DNA of 64,000 bases from NCBI RefSeq assembly GCF_001922345.1, contig NZ_CP018811.1, positions 806,001-870,000 of the forward strand, in the 5' to 3' direction. Numbering within the stretch: position 1 is the first letter of the stretch; every line of letters starts with the position of its first letter. This stretch comes from Paraburkholderia sp. SOS3 (GTDB taxonomy: Bacteria; Pseudomonadota; Gammaproteobacteria; Burkholderiales; Burkholderiaceae). This document shows, piece after piece, positions 28,036 to 37,717 of this stretch. The position numbers and the translations under genes are program-made. The notes beneath the pieces are model-generated. The model searched no databases, was not told where the DNA came from, and saw only the letters and a list, made by a program, of their open reading frames with translations.

Positions 28036-28920
28036 TCACTTTCTCACCGGCAGCGGAATCCATTCGGTTTCGCCGGGCACCTGGCCCATTTGCTGATTCG
28101 TCCACGCCTCTTTCGCGCGTTCTATCTTGTCGCGCGAGCTCGAGACGAAATTCCATTCGATGAAGCGCTCGCCTTCGAGTTTGTCGCCGCCGAGCAGCAT
28201 GACGGTCGCGCCGTCGCGGCTCGCGAGCGTCACGGTCTCGCCGGGCGCGAGCACGGCCATCTGCTCCGGTTCGAGCGGTGTGCCGTCGATCGACAGATCG
28301 CCTTCGACGAGATACACGCCGCGTTCGTCGTGTTCGGGCTCGAGCGCAAGCGCACCGCCAGGCGCGAAGCGCGCCGCGACGTACAGCGTGCCCGAGAACG
28401 TGCGCGCGGGCGCAGTGTGGCCGAACGCGGTGCCGGCGATCACGCGCAGCGTCACGCCGTTGCGCTCGAACTGCGGCAGCGTATGCGCCGCATGATGCTC
28501 GAATGACGGCGCGCAGTCTTCGTCGGCGCGCGGCAGCGCGACCCAGGTCTGGATGCCGTGCACGCGCGAACCGCGTGCACGTTCTTCGTCGGGCGTGCGT
28601 TCCGAATGAACGATGCCGGCGCCGGCCGTCATCCAGTTGACGTCGCCTGGCACGATCTTCTGTTCCGAGCCGATACTGTCGCGATGCATGATCGCGCCGT
28701 CGAACAGATAGGTGACGGTGGCGAGTCCGATATGCGGATGTGGACGCACGTCGAGGCCGGTGCCAGCCGGCAGCGTAGCCGGGCCCATATGATCGAAGAA
28801 GATGAACGGACCGACGAGCCGTGCGGCCATTGCCGGCAGCACGCGGCGCACGGCGAGGTTGCCGATATCGCGCAAGTGGGGCTTCAGAACCGCTTTGATC
28901 GATGAGGGCGATGAGGACAT
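28036..28920 (-). CDS. Pirin family protein
   Basis: A 294-residue bicupin. The N-terminal cupin carries the pirin metal ligands in DVRPHPHIGLATVTYL and AGAGIVHSERTP, and the C-terminal cupin includes LYVAARFAPGGALALEPE and VMLLGGDKLEGERFIEWNFV. Some bacterial pirins are quercetinases; others regulate pyruvate dehydrogenase or act in stress. The function here is not decided by sequence. Start ATG 28920, with no clear ribosome site. Single gene on the minus strand between cnoX and amiC. Confidence 0.88.
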   Translation of the reverse strand: MSSSPSSIKAVLKPHLRDIGNLAVRRVLPAMAARLVGPFIFFDHMGPATLPAGTGLDVRPHPHIGLATVTYLFDGAIMHRDSIGSEQKIVPGDVNWMTAGAGIVHSERTPDEERARGSRVHGIQTWVALPRADEDCAPSFEHHAAHTLPQFERNGVTLRVIAGTAFGHTAPARTFSGTLYVAARFAPGGALALEPEHDERGVYLVEGDLSIDGTPLEPEQMAVLAPGETVTLASRDGATVMLLGGDKLEGERFIEWNFVSSSRDKIERAKEAWTNQQMGQVPGETEWIPLPVRK

Positions 28921-29018
28921 GGTGACGGACGCTCGGTCGGTGGGGCGGGATGGTCATTCTACTGCCCGAAGGTTCCATCACGCAGGCATCGCGTGCGTCG
29001 GCATGCGCCGTTTCGCGC

Positions 29019-30596
29019 TTACGTCATCCGGCTCTTCGCGAGCGGCGGGTTCGCCGCGAAATAGCGCTTGATGCCGTTCATGATCGCGTTTGCCATGCGG
29101 TCGCGATACGCGTCGTCGTTGAGGCGCCGCTCTTCGTCCGGGTTGCTGATGAATGCGGTCTCGACGAGGATCGACGGAATATCGGGCGCCTTCAGCACCG
29201 CAAACCCAGCCTGCTCGACCGAGCCCTTGTGCAGCTTGTTGACCTCGCCGACTTCCTTCAGCACGAAGGTGCCGTAGCGCAGCGAGTCGCGAATCTGGGC
29301 AGTGGTCGACATATCGAAGAGTGCGCGGTTCACCGCCGCGTCGGTCGACTTGATATTGATGCCGCCGATCTGATCCGACGAGTTCTCCTTGTTCGCCATC
29401 CAGCGCGCCGCGGCGCTCGATGCACCGTGCTCCGACAGCGCGAACACCGATGAACCGTGTGCTTCGGGCGTCGTAAACGCGTCGGCGTGAATCGACACGA
29501 AGAGGTCCGCGCCGACGCGCCGCGCCTTCTGCACCCGCACGTTGAGCGGCACGAAGAAGTCCTGGTCGCGCGTCATCATTGCGCGCATGTTCGGCTGCGC
29601 GTCGATCTTCGCGCGCAGCTTCTTCGCGATATCGAGCGCGACGTGCTTCTCGTACGTGCCGCCGCCGCCGATCGCGCCCGGATCTTCGCCGCCGTGGCCG
29701 GGGTCGATCGCGACCGTCAGCAGCCGCACGGTGTTGCTCTTGCCCTTCGGCGTGGTGAAGGTGTAGGTGTCCTCGGCGTCGGTGTCCGCGCTGTTGTCGT
29801 CGTTGCGCGCGAGGGCCGACGGCGGCTGCGCCGGCTTCGCGGGCGCGTGCGGCGCCGGGTTGATGCGTGCCTGCGCCTGCGCTTGAGTGCGCGGCGCGAG
29901 CGGCGCGCCAGGCGCCGCCGCGGACGGTCCCGAAGGCGCGGGCGTGTCGTTTTGCGCGTATTTCTGGAAGAACGCGTCGCTGTTGTCCGCCGAGGCGGGC
30001 GGCGACGACGGACCGTTGAGCGTCGCATTCGGCGGCGCGCTTTGCTCCTGCAGACGCTGCTCCTTGCGCTCGGTCTGCGCGAGCAGATCCATCAGCGGAT
30101 CGGGCGCGACGGCCGGGTACAGGTCGAACACGAGCCGGTACTTGTACGAGCCGACCGGCGTGAGCGTAAAGACTTGCGGCTTCACCGAGCCCTTGAGGTC
30201 GAACACCATCCGCACGACATGCGGTTGATACTGACCGACGCGCACCGATTGAATTTGCGGATCGTTCGGCGCGATCTTCGACACGAGGTCTTTCAGCGCC
30301 TGGTCGAGGTCGAGACCGTTCAGGTCGACGACGAGCCGGTCCGGGCCTTGCAGCAATTGCTGGCTCGTCTGCAGCGGCTGGTCCGATTCGATCGTCACGC
30401 GCGTGTAGTCGCGCGCGGGCCAGACGCGCACGCCGAGCACCGAGCTTGCCCATGCGAGGCGCGGCGCCGATACCGAGAGGCCCAGTACGAGGGTCGAGGC
30501 GCCGGCGCGCAGAATCTGGCGACGCCGCCAGTTGTGCGTAGCGGTGGCGGCGGATTCGATCGAGCGGAACGGTTTGATCAACATCTTTCGAGACAT
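29019..30596 (-). CDS. amiC: N-acetylmuramoyl-L-alanine amidase AmiC type, Tat-exported
   Basis: A 525-residue periplasmic amidase that splits septal peptidoglycan during daughter-cell separation. The N-terminus has a twin-arginine-like signal (NWRRRQILRAGASTLVLGLS, ending about residue 50). An AMIN domain follows (about 52-170), then a long Ala/Pro/Ser-rich linker (about 180-290) and an Amidase_3 domain with zinc ligands in IDPGHGGEDPGAIGGGGTYE and SIHADAF. It is longer than E. coli AmiC because of the linker. Its start lies inside the 3' end of tsaE (19-bp overlap), so the two are co-transcribed. Confidence 0.93.
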   Translation of the reverse strand: MSRKMLIKPFRSIESAATATHNWRRRQILRAGASTLVLGLSVSAPRLAWASSVLGVRVWPARDYTRVTIESDQPLQTSQQLLQGPDRLVVDLNGLDLDQALKDLVSKIAPNDPQIQSVRVGQYQPHVVRMVFDLKGSVKPQVFTLTPVGSYKYRLVFDLYPAVAPDPLMDLLAQTERKEQRLQEQSAPPNATLNGPSSPPASADNSDAFFQKYAQNDTPAPSGPSAAAPGAPLAPRTQAQAQARINPAPHAPAKPAQPPSALARNDDNSADTDAEDTYTFTTPKGKSNTVRLLTVAIDPGHGGEDPGAIGGGGTYEKHVALDIAKKLRAKIDAQPNMRAMMTRDQDFFVPLNVRVQKARRVGADLFVSIHADAFTTPEAHGSSVFALSEHGASSAAARWMANKENSSDQIGGINIKSTDAAVNRALFDMSTTAQIRDSLRYGTFVLKEVGEVNKLHKGSVEQAGFAVLKAPDIPSILVETAFISNPDEERRLNDDAYRDRMANAIMNGIKRYFAANPPLAKSRMT

Positions 30597-31165
30597 GCTT
30601 TTCCTGGTTCGCTATACGCCCGGGCGGTCAACCTGCGTCCGTCGCCTTCCACGTCGAGCGAGAAGACGAGATCCGGCACACCGAGCAAAGCGCCTGCACG
30701 CTGCGGCCATTCGACGAGACAGATCGCACCGCTGTCGAAATATTCGCGAAAGCCCGCATCGGCCCATTCGGCCGGATCGTTGAAACGGTACAGATCGAAG
30801 TGATAGACCGCGAGTTCCCTGCCGGCATTGCCGTTGGGCTCCGCGCGGGACCCCGTGTCGGGCAATTCGACCGTATACGGCTCGACGAGCGTATAGGTCG
30901 GGCTGCGTACGCGGCCGGTGTGACCGAGTGCGCGAAGCGTGGCGCGCACGAGCGTGGTCTTGCCGGCGCCGAGGTCGCCGATCAGTTGCACCTGCAAACC
31001 CTTGAACGCGTACTCGCCTATGCGCCGTTCGCTGCGCACGGCTTCGAGCGCGCGCGCGAATCGTTCGCCGAATGCCGCGGTGGCGGCTTCGTCCGCGAGC
31101 ATCGTGGTGCGCTCGAGCAGGACGTCGGCAGCAGGCAGTGTCGCGTGATCGGGTTGAACGGGCAT
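30578..31165 (-). CDS. tsaE: tRNA threonylcarbamoyladenosine biosynthesis ATPase TsaE
   Basis: A 195-residue P-loop protein that, with TsaB and TsaD, makes t6A37 in tRNA. The Walker A motif is LIGDLGAGKTTLVRATL, with YHFDLYRF and CLVEWPQRAG downstream as in the family. ATG 31165 is used; an internal ATG about 21 codons later is possible. It precedes and overlaps amiC, an arrangement shared by many proteobacteria, and is divergent from queG with only 17 bp between the start codons. Confidence 0.92.
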   Translation of the reverse strand: MPVQPDHATLPAADVLLERTTMLADEAATAAFGERFARALEAVRSERRIGEYAFKGLQVQLIGDLGAGKTTLVRATLRALGHTGRVRSPTYTLVEPYTVELPDTGSRAEPNGNAGRELAVYHFDLYRFNDPAEWADAGFREYFDSGAICLVEWPQRAGALLGVPDLVFSLDVEGDGRRLTARAYSEPGKACLERC

Positions 31166-31182
31166 TCTCGTAAAATGACGTG

Positions 31183-32520
31183 ATGGACCGAAGCCAGCAG
31201 CATCCCGTTTCCGGCACGCCCGACTCCACCGGCGGCCCGCGCGCGACACATCGTCTTGCACATCCTTTCGATGCAGCCGATGAAGCCGCGCTGGCTGCGC
31301 TCGCGTCGCGCATCAAGACGTGGGGACGCGAGCTGGGTTTCGGCGAGGTGGGTATCAGCGATACGAACCTCGCGCATGCCGAAGCGGGCCTCGCGGCATG
31401 GCTTCACGCGGGCTGGCACGGCGAGATGGATTATATGGCCAAACATGGGATGAAACGTGCACGGCCTGCCGAGCTTGTGGCCGGAACGCTACGCGTGATT
31501 ACCGCGCGAATGGCTTATTTGCCCGCTTCGACAGATGCCGGAAAGGGTGGTGAAAGCGGGCGTGAAAGCGGGCATGTCCGTGCCGAACCGGCTCGTGCTG
31601 CGGGTCGAACACCGAGCGCGACGTTGAGCGGGAAACAGCGCGCAGCACTGCCGGGCGAGCCTGATTGGCGCAGTCGCGAGTACGCACGCCTTGCCGATCC
31701 GGCGGCGGCCGTCGTGTCGATCTACGCGCGCGGCCGTGACTATCACAAGGTGATGCGTAACCGTCTGCAACAGCTGGCAGAGTGCATCGAGGCCGAAATC
31801 GGTCCTTTTGGTTTTCGCGTGTTCACCGATTCGGCGCCCGTGCTCGAGGTCGAGCTCGCGCAGAAAGCCGGCGTCGGCTGGCGCGGCAAGCATACGCTGC
31901 TGTTGCAGCGCGACGCGGGGTCGCTGTTCTTTCTCGGCGAGATCTATGTCGATCTGCCGCTGCCGACCGACGCGCAAAGCGCGCCCGAGCGCGCGCCGCA
32001 AACCGCGGGCGCGCATTGCGGCCACTGCACGCGCTGCATCGAGGCGTGCCCGACCGGCGCGATCGTCGGACCGTACAAGGTCGATGCGCGACGCTGTATC
32101 TCGTATCTGACGATCGAGCTGAAGGGCAGTATTCCCGAGGATTTACGGCCGCTGATCGGCAATCGTATTTACGGCTGCGACGACTGCCAGCTCGTGTGTC
32201 CATGGAACAAGTTCGCGAAGGCGGCGCCGGTCGCGGACTTCGATGTGCGGCACGGGCTCGAACGCGCATCGTTGACCGAGCTGTTCGGCTGGAGCGCGGC
32301 GGATTTCGATACGCGGATGCAAGGCAGCGCGATTCGACGGATCGGCTACGAATGCTGGCTGCGCAATCTCGCGGTCGGCATGGGCAATGCGCTGCGTGCG
32401 GACCCGGCCACGCTTGCGCCGCATGTGCGTGCCGGTATTGTCGATGCGCTGCGCGGCCGCGCCGACGATTCCTCGCCGCTCGTGCGCGAGCACGTGCAAT
32501 GGGCGCTGGAGGCGGCGTAG
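31183..32520 (+). CDS. queG: Epoxyqueuosine reductase
   Basis: A 445-residue cobalamin-dependent iron-sulfur enzyme that reduces epoxyqueuosine to queuosine in tRNA. Two [4Fe-4S] motifs are visible: CGHCTRCIEACPTGAI and CDDCQLVCPWNKFA, with the central RGRDYHKVMRNRL and FRVFTDSAPVLE. Compared with E. coli QueG it carries about 45 extra Gly/Ser/Arg-rich residues after MAYLP (about residues 113-158). ATG 31183 is preferred over GTG 31180. It is divergent from tsaE across 17 bp. Confidence 0.93.
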   Translation: MDRSQQHPVSGTPDSTGGPRATHRLAHPFDAADEAALAALASRIKTWGRELGFGEVGISDTNLAHAEAGLAAWLHAGWHGEMDYMAKHGMKRARPAELVAGTLRVITARMAYLPASTDAGKGGESGRESGHVRAEPARAAGRTPSATLSGKQRAALPGEPDWRSREYARLADPAAAVVSIYARGRDYHKVMRNRLQQLAECIEAEIGPFGFRVFTDSAPVLEVELAQKAGVGWRGKHTLLLQRDAGSLFFLGEIYVDLPLPTDAQSAPERAPQTAGAHCGHCTRCIEACPTGAIVGPYKVDARRCISYLTIELKGSIPEDLRPLIGNRIYGCDDCQLVCPWNKFAKAAPVADFDVRHGLERASLTELFGWSAADFDTRMQGSAIRRIGYECWLRNLAVGMGNALRADPATLAPHVRAGIVDALRGRADDSSPLVREHVQWALEAA

Positions 32521-32637
32521 CGTGTCGAGGCTCGCGAGCGGTGAAAGGGCTCAAGCGTGTGACGGTCGCTGTCGCGCGCCGGCGCGCTCGCGCATGATGC
32601 GGGTAACAGGCGCGGCATTTGGGAGGAAACGTTCATC

Positions 32638-33108
32638 ATGTACAACGCTGTGATCGATGCGCCGTTCGGCAAGATCGGCATTCGTGTCGAAGCAGGCCAT
32701 GTGCGCGAGATTGTCTATCTGCCGGCCTCCGAGCAAAACGTCGAGCCCGACACGGCGCTCGCGAAGGAAGCGGTCAGGCAGATCGAGCGGTATCTCGAGC
32801 GCGCCTCGGCGACATTCGACTTGCCGCTCGCCGCGCGCGGCACGGCGTTCCAGCAGCGCGTGTGGCGGGGCATCAGCGCGATTCCGGCCGGTGCCGTGCT
32901 CACTTACGGACAGCTCGCGAAGGAGATCGGCAGCGTGCCGCGCGCAGTCGGCCAGGCCTGCGGGTCGAACCCGCACCCGATTGTCATTCCGTGCCATCGA
33001 GTGGTGGCGTCGGGCGGTATCGGCGGCTTTGCGCATCACGGCGACGATGGCTATTACCGCAAGGTCAAGCGCTGGCTGCTTGCTCACGAAGGCGTGAGTG
33101 ACCTATGA
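32638..33108 (+). CDS. ogt: Methylated-DNA-[protein]-cysteine S-methyltransferase
   Basis: A 156-residue suicide repair protein that removes methyl groups from O6-methylguanine. The active-site PCHR motif has C119 in VIPCHRVVASGGIGGFAHHG, preceded by FQQRVWRGISAIPAG and the helix-turn-helix TYGQLAKEIGSVPRAVGQA. GGGAGG lies 11 nt ahead of ATG 32638. Its stop overlaps the xerD start (ATGA), so the two are translationally coupled. Confidence 0.93.
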   Translation: MYNAVIDAPFGKIGIRVEAGHVREIVYLPASEQNVEPDTALAKEAVRQIERYLERASATFDLPLAARGTAFQQRVWRGISAIPAGAVLTYGQLAKEIGSVPRAVGQACGSNPHPIVIPCHRVVASGGIGGFAHHGDDGYYRKVKRWLLAHEGVSDL

Positions 33109-34049
33109 GCGACGCCGTGATCACCGACTCGACGGGCGCCCCGGTGGCGTCGCCATTGTTCCAGACGAGCAGCGCCTCGATCGATGCGTTCTGCGACGCG
33201 TTGTGGCTCGAGCATGGCCTGTCGCGTAACACGCTCGATGCGTATCGGCGCGATTTGCGATTGTTCGCCGAATGGCTCGCGGCGACGCGCAGTGCCTCGC
33301 TCGACACGGCCGGCGAGGCCGACCTGACCGCCTATAGCGCGGCGCGCCAGAAGGACAAGTCGACTTCCGCGAACCGGCGCCTGTCGGTATTCCGGCGCTA
33401 CTACGCGTGGGCGGTGCGCGAGCATCGCGCGTCCGCCGATCCGACGCTGCGCATCCGTTCGGCAAAACAGCCGCCGCGTTTCCCGTCGACGCTGACCGAA
33501 GCGCAGGTCGAGGCGCTGCTCGGTGCGCCCGATATCGATACGCCGCTTGGTTTGCGCGACCGCACGATGCTCGAGCTCATGTATGCGAGCGGGTTGCGCG
33601 TGACCGAGCTCGTCACGTTGAAGACCGTCGAGGTCGGTCTCAACGAGGGTGTCGTGCGTGTGTTGGGCAAGGGTGCGAAAGAGCGGCTGATTCCATTCGG
33701 CGAAGAGGCGCACGGCTGGATCGAGCGGTATCTGCGCGATTCGCGGCCGGCGCTGCTGGGCGTGCGCCCGGCCGATGCGCTGTTCGTCACGACGCGCGCG
33801 GAGGGCATGACGCGCCAGCAGTTCTGGAACATCATCAAGCGCCATGCGGCCGCGGCCGGTGTGCATGCGCCGCTGTCGCCTCATACGTTGCGACACGCGT
33901 TCGCGACGCATCTGCTGAATCACGGAGCGGACTTGCGCGTCGTGCAGCTGCTGCTCGGGCATACCGATATTTCGACGACGCAGATTTATACGCACGTCGC
34001 GCGCGAGCGGTTGAGGTCGCTGCATGCGGCGCATCATCCGCGAGGGTGA
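33105..34049 (+). CDS. xerD: Site-specific tyrosine recombinase XerD
   Basis: A 314-residue tyrosine recombinase that with XerC resolves chromosome dimers at dif. The N-terminal SAM-like domain covers about residues 25-112. Catalytic residues are all present: R165 (ASGLRVTELVTLK), K189, H260 and R263 (SPHTLRHAFATHLL), H286 and Y295 (LGHTDISTTQIYTHV). The size and C-terminus fit housekeeping XerD rather than a phage integrase. Coupled to ogt by a 4-bp overlap. Converges on the acyl-CoA ligase gene. Confidence 0.92.
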   Translation: MSDAVITDSTGAPVASPLFQTSSASIDAFCDALWLEHGLSRNTLDAYRRDLRLFAEWLAATRSASLDTAGEADLTAYSAARQKDKSTSANRRLSVFRRYYAWAVREHRASADPTLRIRSAKQPPRFPSTLTEAQVEALLGAPDIDTPLGLRDRTMLELMYASGLRVTELVTLKTVEVGLNEGVVRVLGKGAKERLIPFGEEAHGWIERYLRDSRPALLGVRPADALFVTTRAEGMTRQQFWNIIKRHAAAAGVHAPLSPHTLRHAFATHLLNHGADLRVVQLLLGHTDISTTQIYTHVARERLRSLHAAHHPRG

Positions 34050-34102
34050 GCGGGGGTGGCGGGTCGTGCCGGGGGAGCCGGTGGCAAGCGCGTCGGTCTT
34101 GC

Positions 34103-35716
34103 CTACGCCAGTTCGCGCAACTTGTGCTTCAGTATCTTGCCAGTCGACGCCGCGGGCAGCGCATGGAGCAGCTTGACTTCGGCAGGCCGCTTGTACGGCG
34201 CAAGCCGGGTTCCGCACCATTCGATCAGTTGCTCCGGCCCCACGCGTGCGCCGGCCGCCAGTTCGACGAACGCAACCACTTCTTCATTGCCATCGGCCGC
34301 CGGACGGCCGATCACCGCCGATTGCACGACATCCGGATGCGCGTTCAACACCTGCTCGACTTCCGCCGGATAGACGTTGAAGCCCGAGCGGATGATCAAC
34401 TCCTTGCTGCGCCCGACGATATGCAGCGCGCCGTCGGCGTCCTGCCGCGCGAGGTCGCCGGTCTTGAGCCAGCCATCGTCGGTGATGGCAGCGCGCGTCA
34501 GGGCGGCGTCGCGATAGTAGCCGAGCATCACATTCGGGCCGCGCACCCCTAGCTCGCCGACTTCGCCGCTCGCGACATCGATCCCATCGGACGACATCAA
34601 GCGCACGGCGATGCCCGGAATCGGCGGGCCGACCGAGCAATCGGCGCGCGGTGCATCGAGCATCGTTTGCGCGACGGTCGGACTGGTCTCGGTCAACCCG
34701 TAACCGTTGTGCAGCGCGACGCCGTACACATTTTCGACGCGCGCTTTCAGCGCCGCATCGAGCGGCGAGCCGCCCGAGTACGCAAAGCGCAAGTGCGGCG
34801 CGCGCCACGGCAGCCGTTGCGTCTGCAGATACTCGAGCAGCTTCGCATGCATCGCGGGCACGCCCTGGAAGATCGAGATGCGTTGTTCCGCGAGCGCGTG
34901 ATGCACGGCCTGCGGTGCGAAGCGTGGCGCGAGCCGCAAGGTGGCGCCTGCGTACAGGCTTCCGAGGCACACGGAAGCGAGCCCATACACATGCGAGATC
35001 GGCAGTACCGTGTACACCACGTCGCCTGGACCGACGCGGCGCTGCGTGCTCGACATCGCCGCGATAAAAAGCAGATTTCGATGCGACAGCATCACGCCTT
35101 TCGGCGCGCCCGTCGTGCCGGTGGTGTAAATCAGCGCTGCGCATTGACGATCTGCCGCGGATTCCAAAGGCTCGGCCGACGCAGTGGCATCGAGTGTGAA
35201 CGACCACGCGCCGATATCGGTTTCAAGCACCGACGCGCGTTGCGCACCAGAGCGCTGCGCGTGCCGCCCGGCATCGGGCGACAGGTCCGTCGCGAACGCG
35301 GTCAGGCGCGGCCTCGCATGTGCGACGATCGCGTCGAGTTCCGCCGGCGCGAGCCGCGCGTTGCATGGCAGCGCCCAGGCGTCGAGTTGCGCTGCCGCGA
35401 ACAGCAGCACGATTTGCGCAGTGCAGTTTTCCGCGACGATCATCACGCGATCGCCGCCGCGCACGCCGAGTTCGCGCAAGCGTGCGGCCGCTTCGCTCGT
35501 CGCGGCGGCCAGTTCCGCATAGGTGAGACGCCGCGCATCTTCGATCAGTGCGAGGTGCTCGGGGTCGCGTGCGGCACCGCGTGCCGGAATGTCGGCGATG
35601 CGCGCAGGCAGCGATGCGACGAGCGCCGTGGCATCGATAGCGACCTTCGCGGGTGCCCGATGTGGGGCAGTCGCTTCTGATGCAGACGCGGACGGCGGGT
35701 GCGGCGAATGACTCAA
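34103..35716 (-). CDS. Acyl-CoA synthetase / AMP-dependent ligase
   Basis: A 537-residue member of the ANL superfamily that activates a carboxylic acid as acyl-AMP and then acyl-CoA. Motifs: AMP-binding YTTGTTGAPKGVMLSHRN, GYGLTETSP, TGDLARQDADG, hinge GRSKELIIRSGFNVYP and C-terminal catalytic lysine in STGKILKHKLREL. Long-chain or aromatic substrate cannot be decided. I place the start at TTG 35716, because AGGAG lies exactly 7 nt upstream (35724-35728). An ATG in the same frame further upstream (35815) adds about 33 residues without similarity. Confidence 0.88.
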   Translation of the reverse strand: MSHSPHPPSASASEATAPHRAPAKVAIDATALVASLPARIADIPARGAARDPEHLALIEDARRLTYAELAAATSEAAARLRELGVRGGDRVMIVAENCTAQIVLLFAAAQLDAWALPCNARLAPAELDAIVAHARPRLTAFATDLSPDAGRHAQRSGAQRASVLETDIGAWSFTLDATASAEPLESAADRQCAALIYTTGTTGAPKGVMLSHRNLLFIAAMSSTQRRVGPGDVVYTVLPISHVYGLASVCLGSLYAGATLRLAPRFAPQAVHHALAEQRISIFQGVPAMHAKLLEYLQTQRLPWRAPHLRFAYSGGSPLDAALKARVENVYGVALHNGYGLTETSPTVAQTMLDAPRADCSVGPPIPGIAVRLMSSDGIDVASGEVGELGVRGPNVMLGYYRDAALTRAAITDDGWLKTGDLARQDADGALHIVGRSKELIIRSGFNVYPAEVEQVLNAHPDVVQSAVIGRPAADGNEEVVAFVELAAGARVGPEQLIEWCGTRLAPYKRPAEVKLLHALPAASTGKILKHKLRELA

Positions 35717-35889
35717 TGCGGATCTCCTTGCGGCGAGGCGGATAGGGCAGGGACAGCTGGGAAACACCAGCGGTCCTTCGTCAATCCACCGACGAATCGC
35801 GGAAAATCGTGCCATAGGCGCCAAGACCGCACAATCCTGGCCGTTCGGCAGATGGCGCGTCACGGCAGACCGACATTACAATCCCCCGG

Positions 35890-36381
35890 ATGAGCAAATC
35901 CAGACACGTGTCCGAGACGCCCGCAACGCAGTTCCTGCGACGCCACGGCGTTGAATTCGGCGAGCATCCCTATGATTACGTCGAGCATGGCGGCACCGGG
36001 GAATCGGCGCGTCAGCTTGGCGTCGACGAGCATCACGTCGTGAAGACGCTCGTGATGGAAGACGAGCACGCGAAGCCACTGATCGTGCTGATGCACGGAG
36101 ACCGCACGGTATCGACGAAAAACCTCGCGCGGCAGATCGGCGCGAAGCGCGTCGAGCCATGCAAGCCCGACGTCGCAAACCGGCACTCGGGGTATCTGAT
36201 CGGCGGTACCTCGCCGTTCGGCACGCGCAAGACGATGCCGGTCTACGTCGAGTCCTCCATTCTGGAACTGGAGCGGATATGGATCAACGGAGGACGGCGT
36301 GGGTTTCTCGTCAGTATCGAGCCGTCGGTGGTAACGCGATTGCTTCGCGCGCAGCCGGTGCAGTGCGCGAGCGTCGATTGA
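35890..36381 (+). CDS. ybaK: Cys-tRNA(Pro)/aminoacyl-tRNA deacylase, YbaK/EbsC type
   Basis: A 163-residue single-domain editing protein related to the ProRS insertion domain. It hydrolyses Cys-tRNA(Pro). Family features include ETPATQFLRRHGVEF, VDEHHVVKTLVMEDE (with the catalytic-region lysine), GAKRVEPCKPDVA and HSGYLIGGTSPFGTRK. It is upstream of plsY on the same strand with a 107-bp gap. No pronounced ribosome site precedes ATG 35890. Confidence 0.9.
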   Translation: MSKSRHVSETPATQFLRRHGVEFGEHPYDYVEHGGTGESARQLGVDEHHVVKTLVMEDEHAKPLIVLMHGDRTVSTKNLARQIGAKRVEPCKPDVANRHSGYLIGGTSPFGTRKTMPVYVESSILELERIWINGGRRGFLVSIEPSVVTRLLRAQPVQCASVD

Positions 36382-36488
36382 GCAGCGCGGACCACGCATG
36401 CGCGTTCCGCTCGCGCAGACCGCCGCTGCGAGCTTCGGTAGAATGTGCGCCGTCCCGAATGCGGGGCATCGCGCTTTGTCATTCCTAA

Positions 36489-37151
36489 ATGAGTTTCGAC
36501 ATGGAAAACCTGATTGTCGCCGTCGTGGCCTATCTGATCGGCTCGGTGTCGTTCGCCGTGATCGTGAGTGCGGCGATGGGGCTCGCCGACCCGCGCTCAT
36601 ACGGCTCCGGCAACCCTGGCGCGACGAATGTGCTGCGCACCGGCAACAAGAAGGCCGCGGTGCTGACACTGATCGGCGATGCGTTCAAGGGCTGGGTAGC
36701 GGTATGGCTCGTCGGACATTTCAGTGCGCGCTTCGGTCTCGACGAGTCGGCCATCGCGCTTGCCGCCATCGCCGTGTTCCTCGGCCATCTCTACCCGGTG
36801 TTCTTCCGCTTCAAAGGGGGCAAGGGCGTGGCAACCGCGGCGGGCGTGCTGCTCGCGATCAACCCGATACTCGGCGTCGCGACGCTTCTGACCTGGCTCA
36901 TCGTCGCGTTCTTCACGCGGTACTCGTCGCTCGCGGCCATTTGTGCGGCCGTGTTCGCGCCGCTTTTCGACGGCTTTCTGTTCGGTGCGAACGTAATTGC
37001 GCTTGCCGTCGTGGCGATGAGCGCGCTGCTGGTCTGGCGTCATCGCGGGAACATCGCGAAGCTCGTGGCGGGCAAGGAAAGCCGCATTGGCGACAGGAAG
37101 AAAGAGGCCGCGGCCGGCGCGGCTGGCGGCACGGGGCCACACAAGTCTTAG
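36489..37151 (+). CDS. plsY: Acyl-phosphate:glycerol-3-phosphate acyltransferase
   Basis: A 220-residue inner-membrane enzyme, the first acylation of phospholipid synthesis. Five hydrophobic segments and the conserved loops [34 protein letters not shown] and the Asn/His-bearing cytoplasmic parts fit PlsY. The C-terminal 25 residues form a basic/Gly-Ala tail beyond the usual end. ATG 36489 is used; ATG 36501 (MENLIVAVV) is equally plausible and matches many homologues better. Confidence 0.93.
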   Translation: MSFDMENLIVAVVAYLIGSVSFAVIVSAAMGLADPRSYGSGNPGATNVLRTGNKKAAVLTLIGDAFKGWVAVWLVGHFSARFGLDESAIALAAIAVFLGHLYPVFFRFKGGKGVATAAGVLLAINPILGVATLLTWLIVAFFTRYSSLAAICAAVFAPLFDGFLFGANVIALAVVAMSALLVWRHRGNIAKLVAGKESRIGDRKKEAAAGAAGGTGPHKS

Positions 37152-37231
37152 TCGCACGCCGTGGCGGCGAAGCCCTGGCCGTGAAGCCGTGACATGGAGG
37201 CCGCGGCAGGCTCACCGTGCTGCGCGCGCGC

Positions 37232-37717
37232 TCAGTCCCGGAAGTTATTGAAGTCGAGCGGCGTATCCGTCACGTCCTTGCGCAGCATCGCGATCACGCT
37301 TTGCAGATCGTCGCGTTTGGCGCCGGTCACGCGCACAGCGTCGCCTTGAATGCTTGCCTGGACCTTGATCTTGCTGTCTTTTACGAGCTTGACGATTTTC
37401 TTCGCCAGGTCGCCCGACACGCCTTTCTTGATCGTGATGACCTGCTTGACCTTGTCGCCGCCGATCTTCTCGATCTTGCCGTAGTCGAGGAAGCGCACGT
37501 CGACGCTGCGCTTGGCCATTTTGCCGAGCAGCACGTCCTTCACCTGGCCGAGTTTGAACTCGTCGTCGGCATACGCAGTCAGCTCGCGTTCCTTCTGCTC
37601 GACGCGTGCATCGGATCCCTTGAAGTCGAAGCGCGTCGAAATTTCCTTGTTCGACTGCTCGATCGCATTCTTCACCTCAACCATGTTGGCTTCGCAGACG
37701 ACGTCGAACGATGGCAT
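37232..37717 (-). CDS. yajQ: YajQ family nucleotide-binding protein (DUF520)
   Basis: A 161-residue two-RRM-like-fold protein. The family N-terminus [20 protein letters not shown], the central RFDFKGSD, and the C-terminal [20 protein letters not shown] are clear. YajQ homologues bind nucleotides, including cyclic-di-GMP in Xanthomonas and Pseudomonas, and act with transcription regulators. ATG 37717 has GGGAG 6 nt upstream; an open extension to 37789 lacks similarity. Converges on plsY. Confidence 0.93.
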   Translation of the reverse strand: MPSFDVVCEANMVEVKNAIEQSNKEISTRFDFKGSDARVEQKERELTAYADDEFKLGQVKDVLLGKMAKRSVDVRFLDYGKIEKIGGDKVKQVITIKKGVSGDLAKKIVKLVKDSKIKVQASIQGDAVRVTGAKRDDLQSVIAMLRKDVTDTPLDFNNFRD

